From Rebecca billardiae RCC1528 (lineage: Eukaryota > Haptophyta): a stretch of 64,000 bases of DNA. A model generated the notes under the pieces. That model was given only the letters and a program-made list of their open reading frames with translations, was not told the origin of the DNA and did no database searches. This document shows positions 1 through 11,557 of this stretch, one piece after another (position 1 is the stretch's first letter; the number at the start of each line of letters is the position of its first letter). The position numbers were made by a program, and so were the translations under genes. Location of the stretch: assembly GCA_965240325.2 (NCBI GenBank), contig OZ251232.1:186001-250000 (forward strand), written 5' to 3'.

Positions 1-224
1 AGTCCTCTCACGATGTCCGCGCCGGCGTTGGATTTGGCGCGCGCGGCCCATGCGCTCCGCGCCATGACGCAACTCTTTTTCGGCCGAGCGTCCCCAGTGG
101 GAGCTGCGAGGGCGCCCGGTAGTGAGCGAAGCGAGTTTCTTTTCTCTGCGAGGCGATTTTCTTTTTCTTTTCTTTTCTTTTCTTTTCCCGGGCACTACAA
201 GGGGCGGACCTACGGCCCGCCATA
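1..224 (-). mobile_element. Repeat element copy C (left-end fragment, cut by window edge)
   Basis: Read on the minus strand, this stretch begins at 224 with the sequence that opens two further copies at 32437 and 35752 on the plus strand. The match includes the TATGGCGGGCCGTAGGTCCG start, an A/G-rich tract and the stretch that follows. Only the left end is inside the window and the body runs off the left edge. The short open frames here are part of the repeat and do not look like host genes. The family is described under the copies at 32437 and 35752. Confidence 0.8.
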
Positions 225-556
225 TAGTTCCTCAGCGGCGGGCGCAGCATTCGCGTGAATAAGCGAGTGCCATGGCGGAGAGTACCAGCCAGCCCCGTGC
301 CCTGGTCCGCACTCTCTGCGGGCACGCCCGCAGGATGGCCAGACTACGCCACGCGAGGATGTAATACCGCGCCGTCTCGGGTGAATTCTGTGCGCACGGG
401 CACACGCTTGCCGCCGAGAGCGACGGTGCCGACTGTAGCGTGGCAGCAGCGTCCGCGACCACGCAGCCATGCGCGATGTATGCGCCGGGGCTGTCCGAGA
501 AGCGGCCGTCGCTGCGCCACGCCCTCGCCGGGCAGCCACCCGCCGGCTGCCACCCC

Positions 557-1616
557 TCAGTCCGCAGCCGAGAGCTGGCGCAGCGCGGCCTCGAGCTCGT
601 CCAGCTGTGCACGCAGCGCGCCCGCCTCCGCCTCCAGCGTCGCCTTCTGCTCGCGCGCCGCGTCCATGTCCGCCTCGCTCAGGCCCATCACCGCCATCCG
701 CGCCTTGGGCGTGCGAAGCAGCATCGCCTTGACGGAGAGCTCGTTCGTCACGCTGTCCAGCCGCGCCTGCGTCTCGCTCAGCTGCGCGTTGGCGTCCGCC
801 GCGCTCGTGGGCGGTTTGAGCGATGCCTCGGCGCCCTCGGACGCGCCCGGCTGGGAGCCGGACTTGCGCGCACCAGACGGCGGCGGGCGCAGGGGGAAGT
901 CGGTGCGCCTGGGCGGGAGCGGCGTGGACGCCGGCGGCGGCGGCGCCCCGCCACTCCCGCCGTGCCTCGGCCCGTCCAGCGGCACCGACGCCGCCGGCAG
1001 CGGCCGAGGGTCGACGGGCAGACCGTACGGCGCGGGCACGGCGTGGGCGACGGGCACGCCGCCCGCGCCCGAGGGGTGCGAGGCGATGGGCGCCGTGCGC
1101 TTGGCGGCCGCCGCGTCTGCGTCCGCCGCGCTCGGCTCGGGCGGCGCCGTGCCCTGCAGCAGCGCGTGGAGGGCGGGCGCCTTGCTGCGCACACAGCGGG
1201 CAGCGCGCAGCGCACGGCGCGCGCACGCGCATGCGTTTGGGGCGGGGGCATGAGCAGTGCGCGCGCGCGTGCGTGCGTGCGTGTGCGCGTGTGCGCGCGC
1301 GCGCACCCCGCGCCCGCGTCCCCTCGCGCACGCCCCGCGCCCCGCACGCCACCCCGCCCGCGCACCGTCCGAGTATGCGCACGCGCAGGCTGCCGTCCGC
1401 CGTCACGCCCAGCAGCGCGTGCGGCTCCTTGGCGTACTCTCCAAACGCACACGCCACCACCGCGCACTCGGGAGAGGAGCTGTGCGAGCCGGCGGGCGGG
1501 GCGGGGGCGCTGGGCTTGCCGAGCATCTCGACGTCGCCGCGCGAGGCGAGCCCGCCGACGCCCGCGCCGCTGTTGCGCCGCTTCGTGCCCGGCGGCGTCG
1601 CCGGGCCCTCGGCCGA

Positions 1617-1669
<53 letters not shown>

Positions 1670-2804
1670 CGGCGCCGTCCGCCTGCGCCGAGCGATCCTC
1701 CGCGTCCAGCAGCGTCACGTAGCCGTCGGTGCGGCCGACGGCGAAGGCGTGCGCCCAGGTGTGCTGCGCCGAGCCCAGCGCGTCCGTCCCGCCCACGCGC
1801 ACCGCGCCGCACGCGCTCGCCGCCGCGCCCAGCTCCGCCGTCGCGCGCCTCTGCCCCGTGAGCTCGAAGCAGGACGCGAGCGCTGACGCCTCGGTGCGCC
1901 CGTCCGTGAGCAGCAAGATGCGCGCGCCGGAGATGGCGAGGGCGCGCGGGGCGAGCGAGCCGCCGATCACCGCGGCGAGCGTGCCCCCGCGCGCCACGCA
2001 CAGCGAGCCGTCGGCGCACGCCGCCGCAACGATCGGCTCGCCGCCCTCCGCCACGCGCGCGGCGGTGGCGTGGTCGGCCACAGCCGCCACGTGCGTCGGC
2101 GGCGCGGGCAGCGCGATCGCGTGCCGGCACGGCGCGCAGACGCGCTCGGTGGGCGCGCCGCCGGGCAGGTCCGCGCTGAGCTGGCGCACCAGGTCCAGCT
2201 CGATCGTCGCGAGGAAGCCGTCGCGCGTGCCCAGCACCACGGCGAACGAGCCATCCGAGAGCGCGCCGAGGGCGGCGCACACGACGGCGCACACCGAGTC
2301 GAGTAGTGAGCGCAGCGCGCCGAGCTGGTCGGCGGCGCCCTCCAGGTCGAGCGCGGCGAGCTGGCGGCCGGTGGCGGAGAGCTGCGCGCCGTCGTCCGCC
2401 GAGAGCTGCTCGAAGAGGAAGTGCACGACGTCCGACGGCGCGCCGCGCTGCTGCAGGGACCGGTTGACCACCTCGCGCTCTGCGCCGTCCGGCAGGTACG
2501 GCACGTCGACGTGGGCGATGAAGGCGAGGCCGGCGTCGGCGAGCGACGGGTAGGTCTCGGCGATCGAGAGCGACGCGCCGTGCGCCAGGATCACCGTCGT
2601 GCGCGCGCGCTCCGCCACCGCGAGCACGCACGACGGCAGCCACGGCAGCTCGAGCGAGCTCACGACCGAGCCATCGCGCGAGGCGATCAGCAGCTGCTTC
2701 TCGGCGTCGACGGCGAAGAAGGTGCCGCCCGCGAGCGCGGTGAGCGCCTGCCGCGTGTGAAGCCGCGCCGACGGGTCGTCGAGCGCGGCGAGCCAGCCGC
2801 TCAT
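557..2804 (-). CDS. Unknown protein, beta-propeller-like N-terminus and C-terminal coiled coil (2 exons)
   Basis: Exon 1 is 2804-1366 and exon 2 is 1184-557, giving about 688 residues. The intron (1365-1185) starts GTGCGC, ends GCAG and joins in phase 2. The start MSGWLAALDD is the first ATG after the divergent promoter gap. Residues about 1-400 are short beta-rich blocks with propeller-like phrases (AVVLGTRDGFLATIELD, AAACADGSLCVARGG, AVGRTDGYVTLLDAED). A run of about 18 glycines (GGC-type codons, 1620-1667) follows. The C-terminus is proline/alanine-rich, then strongly helical with coiled-coil heptads (ATLEAEAGALRAQLDELEAA). I do not recognise the family. A ciliary or trafficking propeller protein is possible but unproven. 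It is head to head with the STIMATE-like gene. Confidence 0.65.
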
Positions 2805-3061
2805 CGTCCGGCGCCCACTCTCGGCGCACCCTCCTCCGCGCTTCCCGCTGAGCGAAACGAGTGGGCGACTTCGCTGAGTTCGCGCGGTTGTTGGCGCGTT
2901 GCCGCACAGGTGCTGCTGACCACGCGGGATGCACACCTACCACACCGGAAGTTATTGACAGTGGCAGCAAAACACCCGGACGGCCTCACGGGCGACGGGC
3001 GTGACGGGCGCGCATCTCCCGGCGGGTGTGGCGCGCGCGCGCGCGTGGCCGGCCAGGGCGC
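2805..3061. promoter_or_regulatory. Bidirectional promoter region
   Basis: These 257 bp separate the start codons of two divergent genes (2804 minus, 3062 plus). It is less CG-saturated than its neighbours between 2880 and 2975. No TATA box is obvious. The promoter role is inferred only from layout. Confidence 0.4.
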
Positions 3062-4351
3062 ATGCTCTCCTCGCCGTGCTCGCTGCTCGACGCGTGGGGC
3101 ATCCTGGTGCAAGGGCTGCTCGGCGTGGGCGCGCTCTCGACGCTCGCGTACAAACGGCAGCTCGAGCAGCCGTGCCGGCCGCGGCTGACGTGGCTGCTCG
3201 ACGCGAGCAAGCAGGCGCTCTCGTCTGCGTCCGGGCACTTCCAGAACGTCGCGCTGTCCGAGCTGGTGTTCGTCCGGCTGCACGTCGCGGCCACCTCGCC
3301 GTGCGTCTGGTACCTCGTCAACCTCGTGCTCGACACCACGCTCGGCACGGCGCTCGCGTTCTACGCGCTGCGCACGGCCGAGGCGCTGCTCAGCGCGGGC
3401 GCGCGGCTCGCGCCCCGGCCCGCTTGTGCGCGCACGCTGCTCGAGGCGGCGGAGACGGGGCAGTACGGCGCTCCGCCGCAGATCTCGCGCTGGGCCGCGC
3501 AGCTCTTCGTCTGGCTGCTCGTCACCACGTGCGTGAAGGCGGTGGTCGCCGCCATCATCCTCGTGGCGGCCATGCCGCTGCACAGCGCGGGGCTGTACAC
3601 GCTGCGCCCGCTGCAGCCGTACCCACGCGCGCAGGTGGTGCTGGTGGTGCTCGTCGTGCCGCTACTGCTCAACGTGATGCAGATGTGGATTCAGGACAAC
3701 TTCCTGCAGCAGCGCGCGCACCCGACGCGCGGAGCACCCGACGGCCTCATCCAAGCGGTCGCGCACGTGCACGAGCGCTGCACGGCGTGCGCGGCCACGT
3801 GCGGCCGGGGCGGAGGCTGCTCGCGCGGCACATACGCGAAGTGCACAGCGCGCGCGCGCGCGTCGAGCACGGGCGAGCTCGTCGGCCTGATGCTCGGCTC
3901 GCAGCTGCCCGTCCTCGCGGACGACGACGCCGACGACGACGATGATGAGCCGCTGCGCCCGCTGGACGAGCGCGATGAGCCGGACGACGGCGGCGGGGAC
4001 GCGCACGCACACGCGGAGGCCGAGTCCACGCGCGAGCGCGTAGAGCCGCGCGCGTCGGGGACGGCTGCAAGCGGGGCGGCGCGGCGGGCTGTTGCGGTCG
4101 GCGGGGTCGGCGGGGTCGGCGGGAGGGGCGCTGGCCTGCACGTGCAGCCGGCTGGCGCCGTGAAGGCGTGCGGCGCGGCGGACGGCGCTCCCGCGCCTAG
4201 CCCAGTTGCGCTGCCCGTCTCGCCGAGGCCATGCGGCCTCACTGCCCTCGGCAACGGGCACAGCCGCCAGGGGACGCCGCTCAGCGGGGCGGCGAGCGTG
4301 GGGGCGTCGCCGGGGGGGAATCTGAGCGCAGCATCACCACCGCCTGCATAG
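3062..4351 (+). CDS. STIMATE/TMEM110-family membrane protein
   Basis: A 429-residue protein on one exon. Residues 1-220 match the STIMATE (TMEM110) family, ER membrane proteins that in animals regulate STIM-Orai store-operated calcium entry. The signature CSLLDAWGILVQGLLGVGAL is followed by WLLDASKQA and YLVNLVLDTTLGTALAFY. Next come the QYGAPPQISRWAAQ loop and a final hydrophobic stretch ending NVMQMWIQDNF. Four or five membrane segments are visible. The remaining 200 residues are an acidic and Ala/Gly-rich cytosolic tail (DDDADDDDDE) with no recognised domain. The start MLSSPCSLLDAW is preferred over an upstream in-frame ATG at 3026 because family homology begins here. Whether it acts in calcium entry in an alga is unknown. 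Confidence 0.85.
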   Translation: MLSSPCSLLDAWGILVQGLLGVGALSTLAYKRQLEQPCRPRLTWLLDASKQALSSASGHFQNVALSELVFVRLHVAATSPCVWYLVNLVLDTTLGTALAFYALRTAEALLSAGARLAPRPACARTLLEAAETGQYGAPPQISRWAAQLFVWLLVTTCVKAVVAAIILVAAMPLHSAGLYTLRPLQPYPRAQVVLVVLVVPLLLNVMQMWIQDNFLQQRAHPTRGAPDGLIQAVAHVHERCTACAATCGRGGGCSRGTYAKCTARARASSTGELVGLMLGSQLPVLADDDADDDDDEPLRPLDERDEPDDGGGDAHAHAEAESTRERVEPRASGTAASGAARRAVAVGGVGGVGGRGAGLHVQPAGAVKACGAADGAPAPSPVALPVSPRPCGLTALGNGHSRQGTPLSGAASVGASPGGNLSAASPPPA

Positions 4352-5056
4352 AGTGAACTGGAACGGCTCCCGGGCTCCGTGCAACTGCAAGACTCATGGC
4401 CCGCGGTGCAGGGCGGAGCGCGTAGCGTGGAGCCCCGCCGGGGGCCCTCACTACGTTGTCAAAAAGATCTTTTGATCAAAGAAAAGGGGACGGGGGACGA
4501 TTTTGAGGGCTGTTGGAGGGCGCATGACGGCGCGCGCGCATGATGATCGGCGCTGGTCGGTGCGCGCGCATGATGATCGTCACGCGATGATCGGCGCGCG
4601 CGCATGACCATGCGCGCGCGTGACGAATTCGCCGCAACGGCTCGCGCGAGAGGCACAAGGCGATTGACGATGAACGCGACCACGTTCGAGCGCTCGAGCG
4701 AAGCAGGAGGTGATGAGTGAGGAAGATGGCACAGGAATGGGAGAGGAACGCGTGGCGCGTGGCGGGAAGGGCCAGGCACGCTCGGCGTGAGGAAAGGAAC
4801 GCGCGTAGAAACGGAACGGAACGGAAAGCAGCGGTTCGAGCGATAGACAGGAGGTGATTGACGATGATGAGCGCGTCCGCGCTCGAGCGACGCAGAAGGT
4901 GACGAGCGAGGAAGACCAAGGCCAGGTGAAAGCGCCGCAGGTGGCCAGCGGGCCACGTCGCTTTTCGCGCCCGAAAACGCCCAGCAGCGCGCGCGCCCCG
5001 CTGCAGTGGCAGCCGACCGGCGAGAGCTGCATCCGCCAGAGCCGCCACGCGGCGCA

Positions 5057-5350
5057 GGTATCAACGCCGGCCCGCCGACAACGTCGTCCCCGACACCCCG
5101 GCCACAGACACCACGTACACCCATGTAAGCGCGCCGAAAGGTGCGCGCGAGGATGGCGCACTCGGCACCCGAATGATGATGATGGTTATTGCGCGGAGCA
5201 CGAATGATGATCGGCGCGCGCGGGTATCAACGCCAGCCCGCCGACGACGTCGTCCCCCACGCCCCGGCCACAGACACCACGTACGCCCATGTAAGCGCGC
5301 CGAAAGGTGTGTGCGATGATGGCACGCTCGGCACCCGGATGATGATGCGA
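5057..5350. repeat. Direct duplication, about 130 bp, period 166 bp
   Basis: The block at 5057-5190 recurs at 5223-5350 with few changes. Both copies run from a GGTATCAACGCC start through a CCACGTACRCCCATGTAAGC segment to a GATGAT-rich tail. Confidence 0.8.
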
Positions 5351-5454
5351 TGGTTACGCTGAGCACGAAGTGATGATCGGCGCGCGCACATGATGATGAT
5401 CGGCGCGCGCGCATGAGAAGACAGGTGCGAGTGACGCGCGGAGAATAAGATGCG

Positions 5455-5935
5455 CGCGGAGACGATAGGCGCGGAGGGCATAGGCGCAAGTAACGCGCGG
5501 AGGAGATAGGCGCAAGTAACGCGCGGAGAAGATAGGCGCAAGTAACGCGCGGAGAAGATATAGTAGGCGCAAGTAACGCGCGGAGACAGGCGCAAGTAAC
5601 GCGCGGAGAAGATAGGCGCAAGTAAACGCGCGGAGAAGATATAGTAGGCGCAAGTAACGCGCGGAGACAGGCGCAAGTAACGCGCGGAGAAGTAGATAGT
5701 ATAGGCGCAAGTAACGCGCGGAGGAGGTATAGGCGCAAGTAACGCGCGGAGACAGGCGCAAGTAACGCGTGGGGAAGTAGATATAGTAGGCGCAAGTAAC
5801 GCGCGGAGAAGTAGATAGGCGCAAGTGACGCGCGGAGACAGGCGCAAGTAACGCGCGGAGAAGTAGATAGTAGGCGCAAGTAACGCGCGGAGATGAGATA
5901 GGCGCAAGTGACGCGCGGAGAAGATAGGGTGCGCA
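5455..5935. repeat. Minisatellite, AGGCGCAAGTAACGCGCGGA units
   Basis: At least 15 tandem copies of a 24-36 bp unit. Each unit holds GGCGCAAGTAACGCGCGGAG plus a variable linker of GATAGTA/AGATA type. Long open frames on the minus strand are translations of this repeat (repeated LLAPI/RYLRL phrases) and are not genes. Confidence 0.95.
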
Positions 5936-5967
5936 CACGATGATCGGCGCATGATGATCGGCGCGCG

Positions 5968-6052
5968 CGCGAGGGATAGACAGATAGACAGATAGACAGA
6001 TAGACAGATAGACAGATAGACAGATAGATAGACAGATAGATAGACAGATAGA
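5968..6052. repeat. GATAGACA microsatellite
   Basis: Uninterrupted GATAGACA/GATA repeats over about 85 bp. Confidence 0.95.
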
Positions 6053-6380
6053 CGCGCGAGTGAGCGACGGCGAGCTGTAGAGAAGGGTGAGTCGTGCGGC
6101 GGCGAGTGGCGGCGGCGTGCTTGCAGCGCGGCAGCGGCGTGCGGCGAGCGCGAACACGCGGAGCGCGCGCGGCTCCGCTGTTGCGCCCCGAGGGGCCCGC
6201 GCCGAAGAAGCGCGCTCGCTCGAGCGGGGGGCAGATCGAAGGTGATGAAGCGCGCGGTTCCGCTCAAGCGAAGTAGAAGGTGATGAGCGACGAGTGTGCC
6301 CGACGGACGACAGCGCAACGACACCTCACGCGCCGCCCCGCCGGCCGCCCAACAGATGGCCGAGAACGGGACGCCGAAGT

Positions 6381-7190
6381 AGCATGTGTGCGCTCACTGC
6401 CCGCGCCGCCGACATGCGCTCCAGCTCGGACGAAGGGCAGAAGGTGTTGTTGAGCGCGCCCCCGCGAGCACGCAGCAGCTGGTGAGGAGCGTGTTGTTGA
6501 GCGCACCCCCTCGAGCGCGCAGCAGCTGGTGAGGAGCGTGGAGCGTGCCCGACACACGCCCGCTGGCGCCGCCCCGCCGTGCGCCCAGCCGCCGGACGCT
6601 GCCGATGGACGCAGAAGCAGCATGGATGCGCACGAGTCTCGTCCAGCGCCAAAATGCGCTCGCGCGCGAGCGAGGTAGACAGTGCCGAGCGCGCCCACGC
6701 TCGAGCGAAGCAGGTGGAGATGAGCGAGGAGCGCGCCCGACGGACGGCAGCGCACCGGCACCTCACTTACCACCCCGACGTTCCGAAGCAGCATGTGTGC
6801 GCTCACTGCCCGCGCCGCCGACATGCGCTCCAGCTCGGACGAAGGGCAGAAGGTGTTGTTGAGCGCGCCCCCGCGAGCGCGCAGCAGCTGGTGAGGAGCG
6901 TGTTGTTGAGCGCGCCCCCGCGAGCGCGCAGCAGCTGGTGAGGAGCGTGGAGCGTGCCCGACACACGCCCGCTGGCGCCGCCCCGCCGTGCGCCCAGCCG
7001 CCGGACGCTGCCGATGGACGCAGAAGCAGCATGGATGCGCACGAGTCTCGTCCAGCGCCAAAATGCGCTCGCGCGCGAGCGAGGCAGACAGCGCCGAGCG
7101 CGCCCACGCTCGAGCGAAGCAGGTGGAGATGAGCGAGGAGCGCGCCCGACGGACGGCAGCGCACCGGCACCTCACTTACCACCCCGATGT
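6381..7190. repeat. 409-bp tandem duplication
   Basis: Two nearly identical units, 6381-6789 and 6790 to about 7190, each starting AGCATGTGTGCGCTCACTGC. Each unit also contains an internal doublet of the phrase GTGTTGTTGAGCGC...GCAGCAGCTGGTGAGGAGC. The paired open frames here are copies of each other and do not resemble proteins. Confidence 0.9.
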
Positions 7191-8160
7191 GCGCCCCCCG
7201 ATGTGCGCCCGGCCACCGGACGCCTCAGAAGGACACCCAGCACAAGCGTGGTCGCGCACGAGCGGATGAGAGAAGCAGAAGGCGCTGAGCGTTCCCCTCG
7301 AGTAAAGCAGTGGGCCATGAGGAGGAGGGAGCACGACGGACGGCAGTGCCCAGCACCTCGCGCTCCGCCTCGCAGTGCGCACGACCGTCGGATGCCGCCG
7401 CAGAAGGACGCCGAAGCAGCATCGTGAGAGTTCGAGCGTGATGCACGCGCACCACGCCAGGGGGGGACAACGAGGAACGGGGAGCGAAGGAGGCGGAGGA
7501 GCGCCGCTGGCTGTCCGTGAGTGTGCCGGCGCCGCCGCGGCCTGCCGCCCGGGGGCCCCGGGCCCGGGCGGGGCCGCTGTGCTCAGGCGTCGGCCGGGGC
7601 AGGGTGCGCCGGGGGGCAGTCGCGGCGGAAGCGGTCGGCTGCACGACGTGGGCTGCCCTGACCGGCCCCGAAGGTGCGCCTGTCACGCCGAGGGTCGGCC
7701 CGCCTGCAGGTACGCTCACTTTCCGCTTGGTACCCGCGCCGCAAAGGCGAGCTGCTTCCGACTCACATCTCGTCACCGTCCGGTCACTCCGGCGATGCCG
7801 CTGCGAGCGCCGAACCCGCGTCCGGCCAGGTATACGCCCACCTAGCGGGGAGGGGCACGGACGGCGGCGGAGCAGCGACGCGGCAGTCATAACGCGATAA
7901 CCACCGCGGACTGCCAAACCCACCACTCCCGTCGCGTCGGCCATCGCCCCGAGTTTTCGACTTTTTGAGGGGGGGTATGCTGTCCATCACAGCTTAAAAG
8001 GCCGCGCCCGCTGCAATTATTCTTGTATCTACTATGGACGGACGTGGGATCAGATACCCCGGGGGTGAAACAAGTGAGTATTCCTACCCCTCTTGTATGC
8101 TGAAGTACGAGTTTGCCGAGCGACGTTTGATTGTTTTGGGTCGAAAACAGCTATGAGGCC

Positions 8161-8430
8161 AGATTCTTTTGAATAGTGCTTGTTCAAATACGTTACCCGC
8201 CTGCCTCGATGGATGAACCGCCTCGTCATATTAAAAGAGATTCTTTTCAATAGCGCCTGTCCAACCAAGTTACCCGTCTGCCTCGATGGATGAACCTCCT
8301 AGTCGGTCATAATGAAGGGATTGTTTTGAATAGCGCTGAATAAACCAAGTTACCCGCCTGCCTCGATGGATGAACCTCCTTTGCCATAATATGAAAGAAA
8401 AACGGGTTACCCGCCCGCCAGCGTCTCGCG
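8161..8430 (+). repeat. About 79-bp tandem repeat, three full units and one partial
   Basis: Units begin near 8161, 8238 and 8318, with a partial unit from about 8394. Each carries GATTSTTTTSAATAGYGC, then GTTACCCGCCTGCC and TCGATGGATGAACC. It abuts the right end of the 3.6 kb element. Confidence 0.85.
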
Positions 8431-9660
8431 ACGAGGACGGGTGCCCAAGCGGCAAGCGCGCACATCATGATCATCGCCGTCACGGCGGGCCCATCTTCGG
8501 CCGGCTCGAGCTGATGCACATCACGACGCTCAAGCAGGCGCTGTCCGTACCGACGTTGGCGCGCCTCCAGCGGATGGTCGACAAAGCACCCGTGGGCGAA
8601 GGAGGACCACAATCATGGCCGAGTCATCGGAGACGTCGCTGACCTCGCGGCTTCAAACAATCAAACATCAACCGCTCAGCCGGTTGCCACCGCGGCCGAG
8701 CGGTGCGCGCTCGCCACCGCGGCCGGCGCTGTGCACGGGCGTGCTGAGCCCGGGCCGCGTGAGCTCGCCCACCTCGCCCGGCGCGTACGCCGACGCCGCC
8801 ACCGCGGCTCGGCGGCCGGACTCATCTCGGCCCGCAGCGCTTGCGTCCCCCCGCGGCGGCGCGCGCCGCCGTCGCCGCCGCGCAGGCCGTGCACTCGGTG
8901 GATGAGGAGACGGCCCTGCTGCGCGCGGAGCGCTGCGCGCCGCGCGCTGCTCCTGCTGCGGCGCGCAGTAGTCCGCTCGTCCGCCCCGCGGGCTCGCCAC
9001 GGAGCCGACGAGCGCGATGACGACAATCGAATGAGCACGAGTGCGCACGGAGGCGCTGGGCGCCGAGCTGGCGAAGCGCAGCGCCGAGCTCGACGCGCTG
9101 CGCGACGCGGCGACGGACGCGCTGGGCGCGCGCGGCGCCCTCGTCGCGACGCCCCGTGCAGCAGCTCGAGCAGCCAGCTGTGGAGTAGACGGCCGTCGAC
9201 TCGAGGGCGCCACCGCGCCGGGTGAGTGAGCACGCACGGGCTCCGCCTCGGTCGGAGGCTGGCTGGCCGCCGCCGTGGCTTCGAGGCCGACGCGGCGGAG
9301 GAGGCGGCGGGCGAGCACGGTGGCGCGGTGGAGCAGGCGCGCACGCGCGGCGGCAGGCGCGACCCGCCGCTCGCCTCGTTCCACCCCGAGCTCCGCTCGG
9401 TCTCGCCTCTCGGTGCGCGGCTGCGCAGCGCCGTCGGAGCGCAGGCTGGGGCCGCTGGGGGTGGGGCCAGCAGAGTGGTGCGCGCTCTCGCTCTGCCGGC
9501 ACGAGGCGCGCCGGCTGAGCGACCAGCGGCCCGTCGTCGAGCGCGTGGCGCAGCGCGAGCACCTCAAGGCAGGCTCGCCCTGCGCGCGCGCGCCGCTGCC
9601 CCGGCCGCCGTCCGTACTTCTTCGCGCGGGCCCGCGGCGACAGTCCTCATCGGCCCGCCA
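8431..9660 (+). other. Possible degenerate coiled-coil gene; no intact reading frame
   Basis: Short segments look coding-like but change frame repeatedly. Examples are a helical stretch around 9041-9160 (ELAKRSAELDALRDAATDAL) and an acidic stretch at about 8885-8930. No start, splice sites or domain can be tied together. This could be a decayed coiled-coil gene or GC-rich noncoding DNA. Confidence 0.2.
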
Positions 9661-9678
9661 TGTTGACCAGACTGAGAC

Positions 9679-9751
9679 AGCAGCCGACGGAGGGTGCACC
9701 GCGGGCCCCTAACTACGTTGGTTCTACGGAAGGACCGCGGAACGCGGTCAT
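9679..9751 (+). repeat. 73-bp dispersed repeat (inverted partner at 54262)
   Basis: The reverse complement occurs at 54262-54334 with a single difference noticed (AACTACG versus AACTGCG). It contains a GGGCCCCTAACTACGTTG core followed by an imperfect GGACCGCGGAACGCGGTC palindrome. A similar GGGCCC-TCACTACGTTG core is present in the element ends at 4430-4460 and 58720-58745. Confidence 0.85.
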
Positions 9752-9759
9752 ATATTATA

Positions 9760-9784
9760 TATGCATGTATGTATATATATATAC

Positions 9785-9815
<31 letters not shown>
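9760..9815. repeat. TA/CA microsatellite
   Basis: A (TATA)n run passing into (CA)n. Confidence 0.95.
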
Positions 9816-9816
<1 letters not shown>

Positions 9817-11557
9817 TTTATATGGAAGCTACGCGCCTAATCCGCGACCGCTCACTCTCAATAATCAACGGTCGGTGCCGGTGGCGGCGTCGGAAGTGGC
9901 TAATTCTCAATATTCAGCAAGTAGTTCAATAATAAGCTTCGTCACGGCAGGCTATTGGCATTCGTCAGTCAGTAACGGTCTGCGACTCGGTCTGACGGTC
10001 ACCGGCGGGACACGCCGCCAGTGATCACACGCCGTCAGTACTGAAAGGCCCACATTCGGCACTCGCACTCGGCCTCGGGACGCACGGTCCGGACTCCGGG
10101 GCAGTCCGCGAGACGGGCGGCCCGGCCGCACGGCGGCAGCCGTGACGTTCGTGAGCCGCGAGCCCGATTGCTATACGATTTCTCACTCAGTCTCAGTAGT
10201 CACGACTACGAGAGCATAAGCTTTCAATATTAATACTGGTCCGAGGCGGCATGATTAATCATGCCATGAGTGAGTCCGGATGTGCCCCGAGCCGTCAGCT
10301 TCTGCTTTCGGCCAACGGCAACACCAACAGCCTCAGGCCTGTTTTATTTCTACCAGATTCCATTTACCATGTCACGGCGACAAACCGTTGCTCGCCAGTG
10401 GGAATCGGTGTCACGCCCCGTTGGGTGTACCTCTCACCGCCGATGGCGGCCCCCACGTGCGCGAGGAACGCGATTCCTGCACTCCTCGGTGACCGGTGAG
10501 TGCAGGAATCCAGTTGCGGCTCTCGTCCGCCTCGTCATTGTCGCACACGAGGTACACCCAACACCATGGGTCGGATCCTAGAACTCTCCGCGCGCTCGCG
10601 CCCGCGCGGCGAGGCACTGGCAGGCTTGTTCTCATCATCTTGTCCAAGACTGCAGCCTGCTAGATGCGCGAGGACGCGTGTGCACGCCTTTCCGCGCGTC
10701 ATGGGTGCGCGTGGCACGCACCTTGTCGTCATCTACGCCGAGGAGGCTTAAGCAACCGGCCCACCAACCTGCCGTGACCACGTTCAAATGCAGGCGGCAA
10801 GCTGCATGCGAGCGCACGCAACGGAAACATCTCACGCTCGACAAGGAAGTGGTGGCGGACCGAGTAGAGCTGGAATCATTTGCAGTCCATCTGTTGTTCA
10901 ACGATCCTGGTTCACCAGCTGACACGGGCGCGACGCAGCCAAGGCAGAGTGCTTGCAGCTTGCAGCGCGCCCGCAACTACTCGGCGGTCTGCCGCCGCGG
11001 CGCGGCGATCCGGTCACACTGCCGTGTGCTGCGAGTGACCTCTGTGTCATGGCGAAGCAAGCAGCATGTCTTGGCAACACCTTTCGCTACAGCTCAGCGC
11101 CCAATTACGACCATGCGCCAACGACGTGCCATCACTACTCCGCAATCGCGCCGGCACCCACCACCAGCGGGCAAGCCGCAAGCCGCCATTTTACCGCGTT
11201 TTGGCGAATGTCGCCGTTGGGCTCTCGTAGAAATAAAACAGGCCCTCAGGCCAGCAACGGCCACGGGCAACTGCTTTGTGACCAGTGCCAGGCAGTGCGG
11301 GCCGCCTAGCCGTCGTGCGCGATTGGGCGCTATGTGCAGCGACCTCAGCAAAGGCGCCATCGTCAGCGCCATCGTGGCACAAAACGGTTCAGCTTTGTAA
11401 GCTACCAGGCGGAGATCGCCCAAATCAACCGCCAGATTGAAGGCGGTTTGCGGTCGTTATTAGTCAGCACCGTGCCGTTTCACGCGGGCGGATCTCGCGT
11501 CATCAGCAGCCGGCCCCCCCACTGCTGGACCCAGAGCGCCGCCAAGCCCTGCCAAGC
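9816..11557. other. Intergenic, no supported gene
   Basis: No frame shows a domain or coding-like pattern. One short inverted similarity is visible: about 10335-10365 and 11223-11250 both carry GTAGAAATAAAACAGGCC in opposite orientation. Confidence 0.5.

Larger units (their letters stand above)
4391..8010. mobile_element. 3.6 kb repeat-rich element (long form), flanked by CTGCAA direct repeats
   Basis: The left end (about 4394-4515) and right end (about 7951-8010) match, in inverted orientation, the two halves of the 191-bp element at 58600-58790. In that short copy the two ends are joined directly. The 6-bp sequence CTGCAA lies immediately outside both ends (4385-4390 and 8011-8016), as expected for a target-site duplication. 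Inside are duplicated blocks, a minisatellite, a tetranucleotide-type repeat and a 409-bp tandem duplication. No convincing protein frame is present. It looks like a non-autonomous element that grew by internal duplication, or that captured satellite DNA. No clear terminal inverted repeat is seen. Confidence 0.6.

Noticed and set aside
5061-6324. Minus-strand frames of 267-365 codons
   Set aside because: They are translations of minisatellite units; the apparent repeats reflect DNA-level tandem repeats.
8045-8072. GGATCAGATACCCCGG, resembling a conserved small-subunit rRNA phrase
   Set aside because: The flanks show no rRNA similarity and a like phrase occurs at 51020; treated as coincidence.
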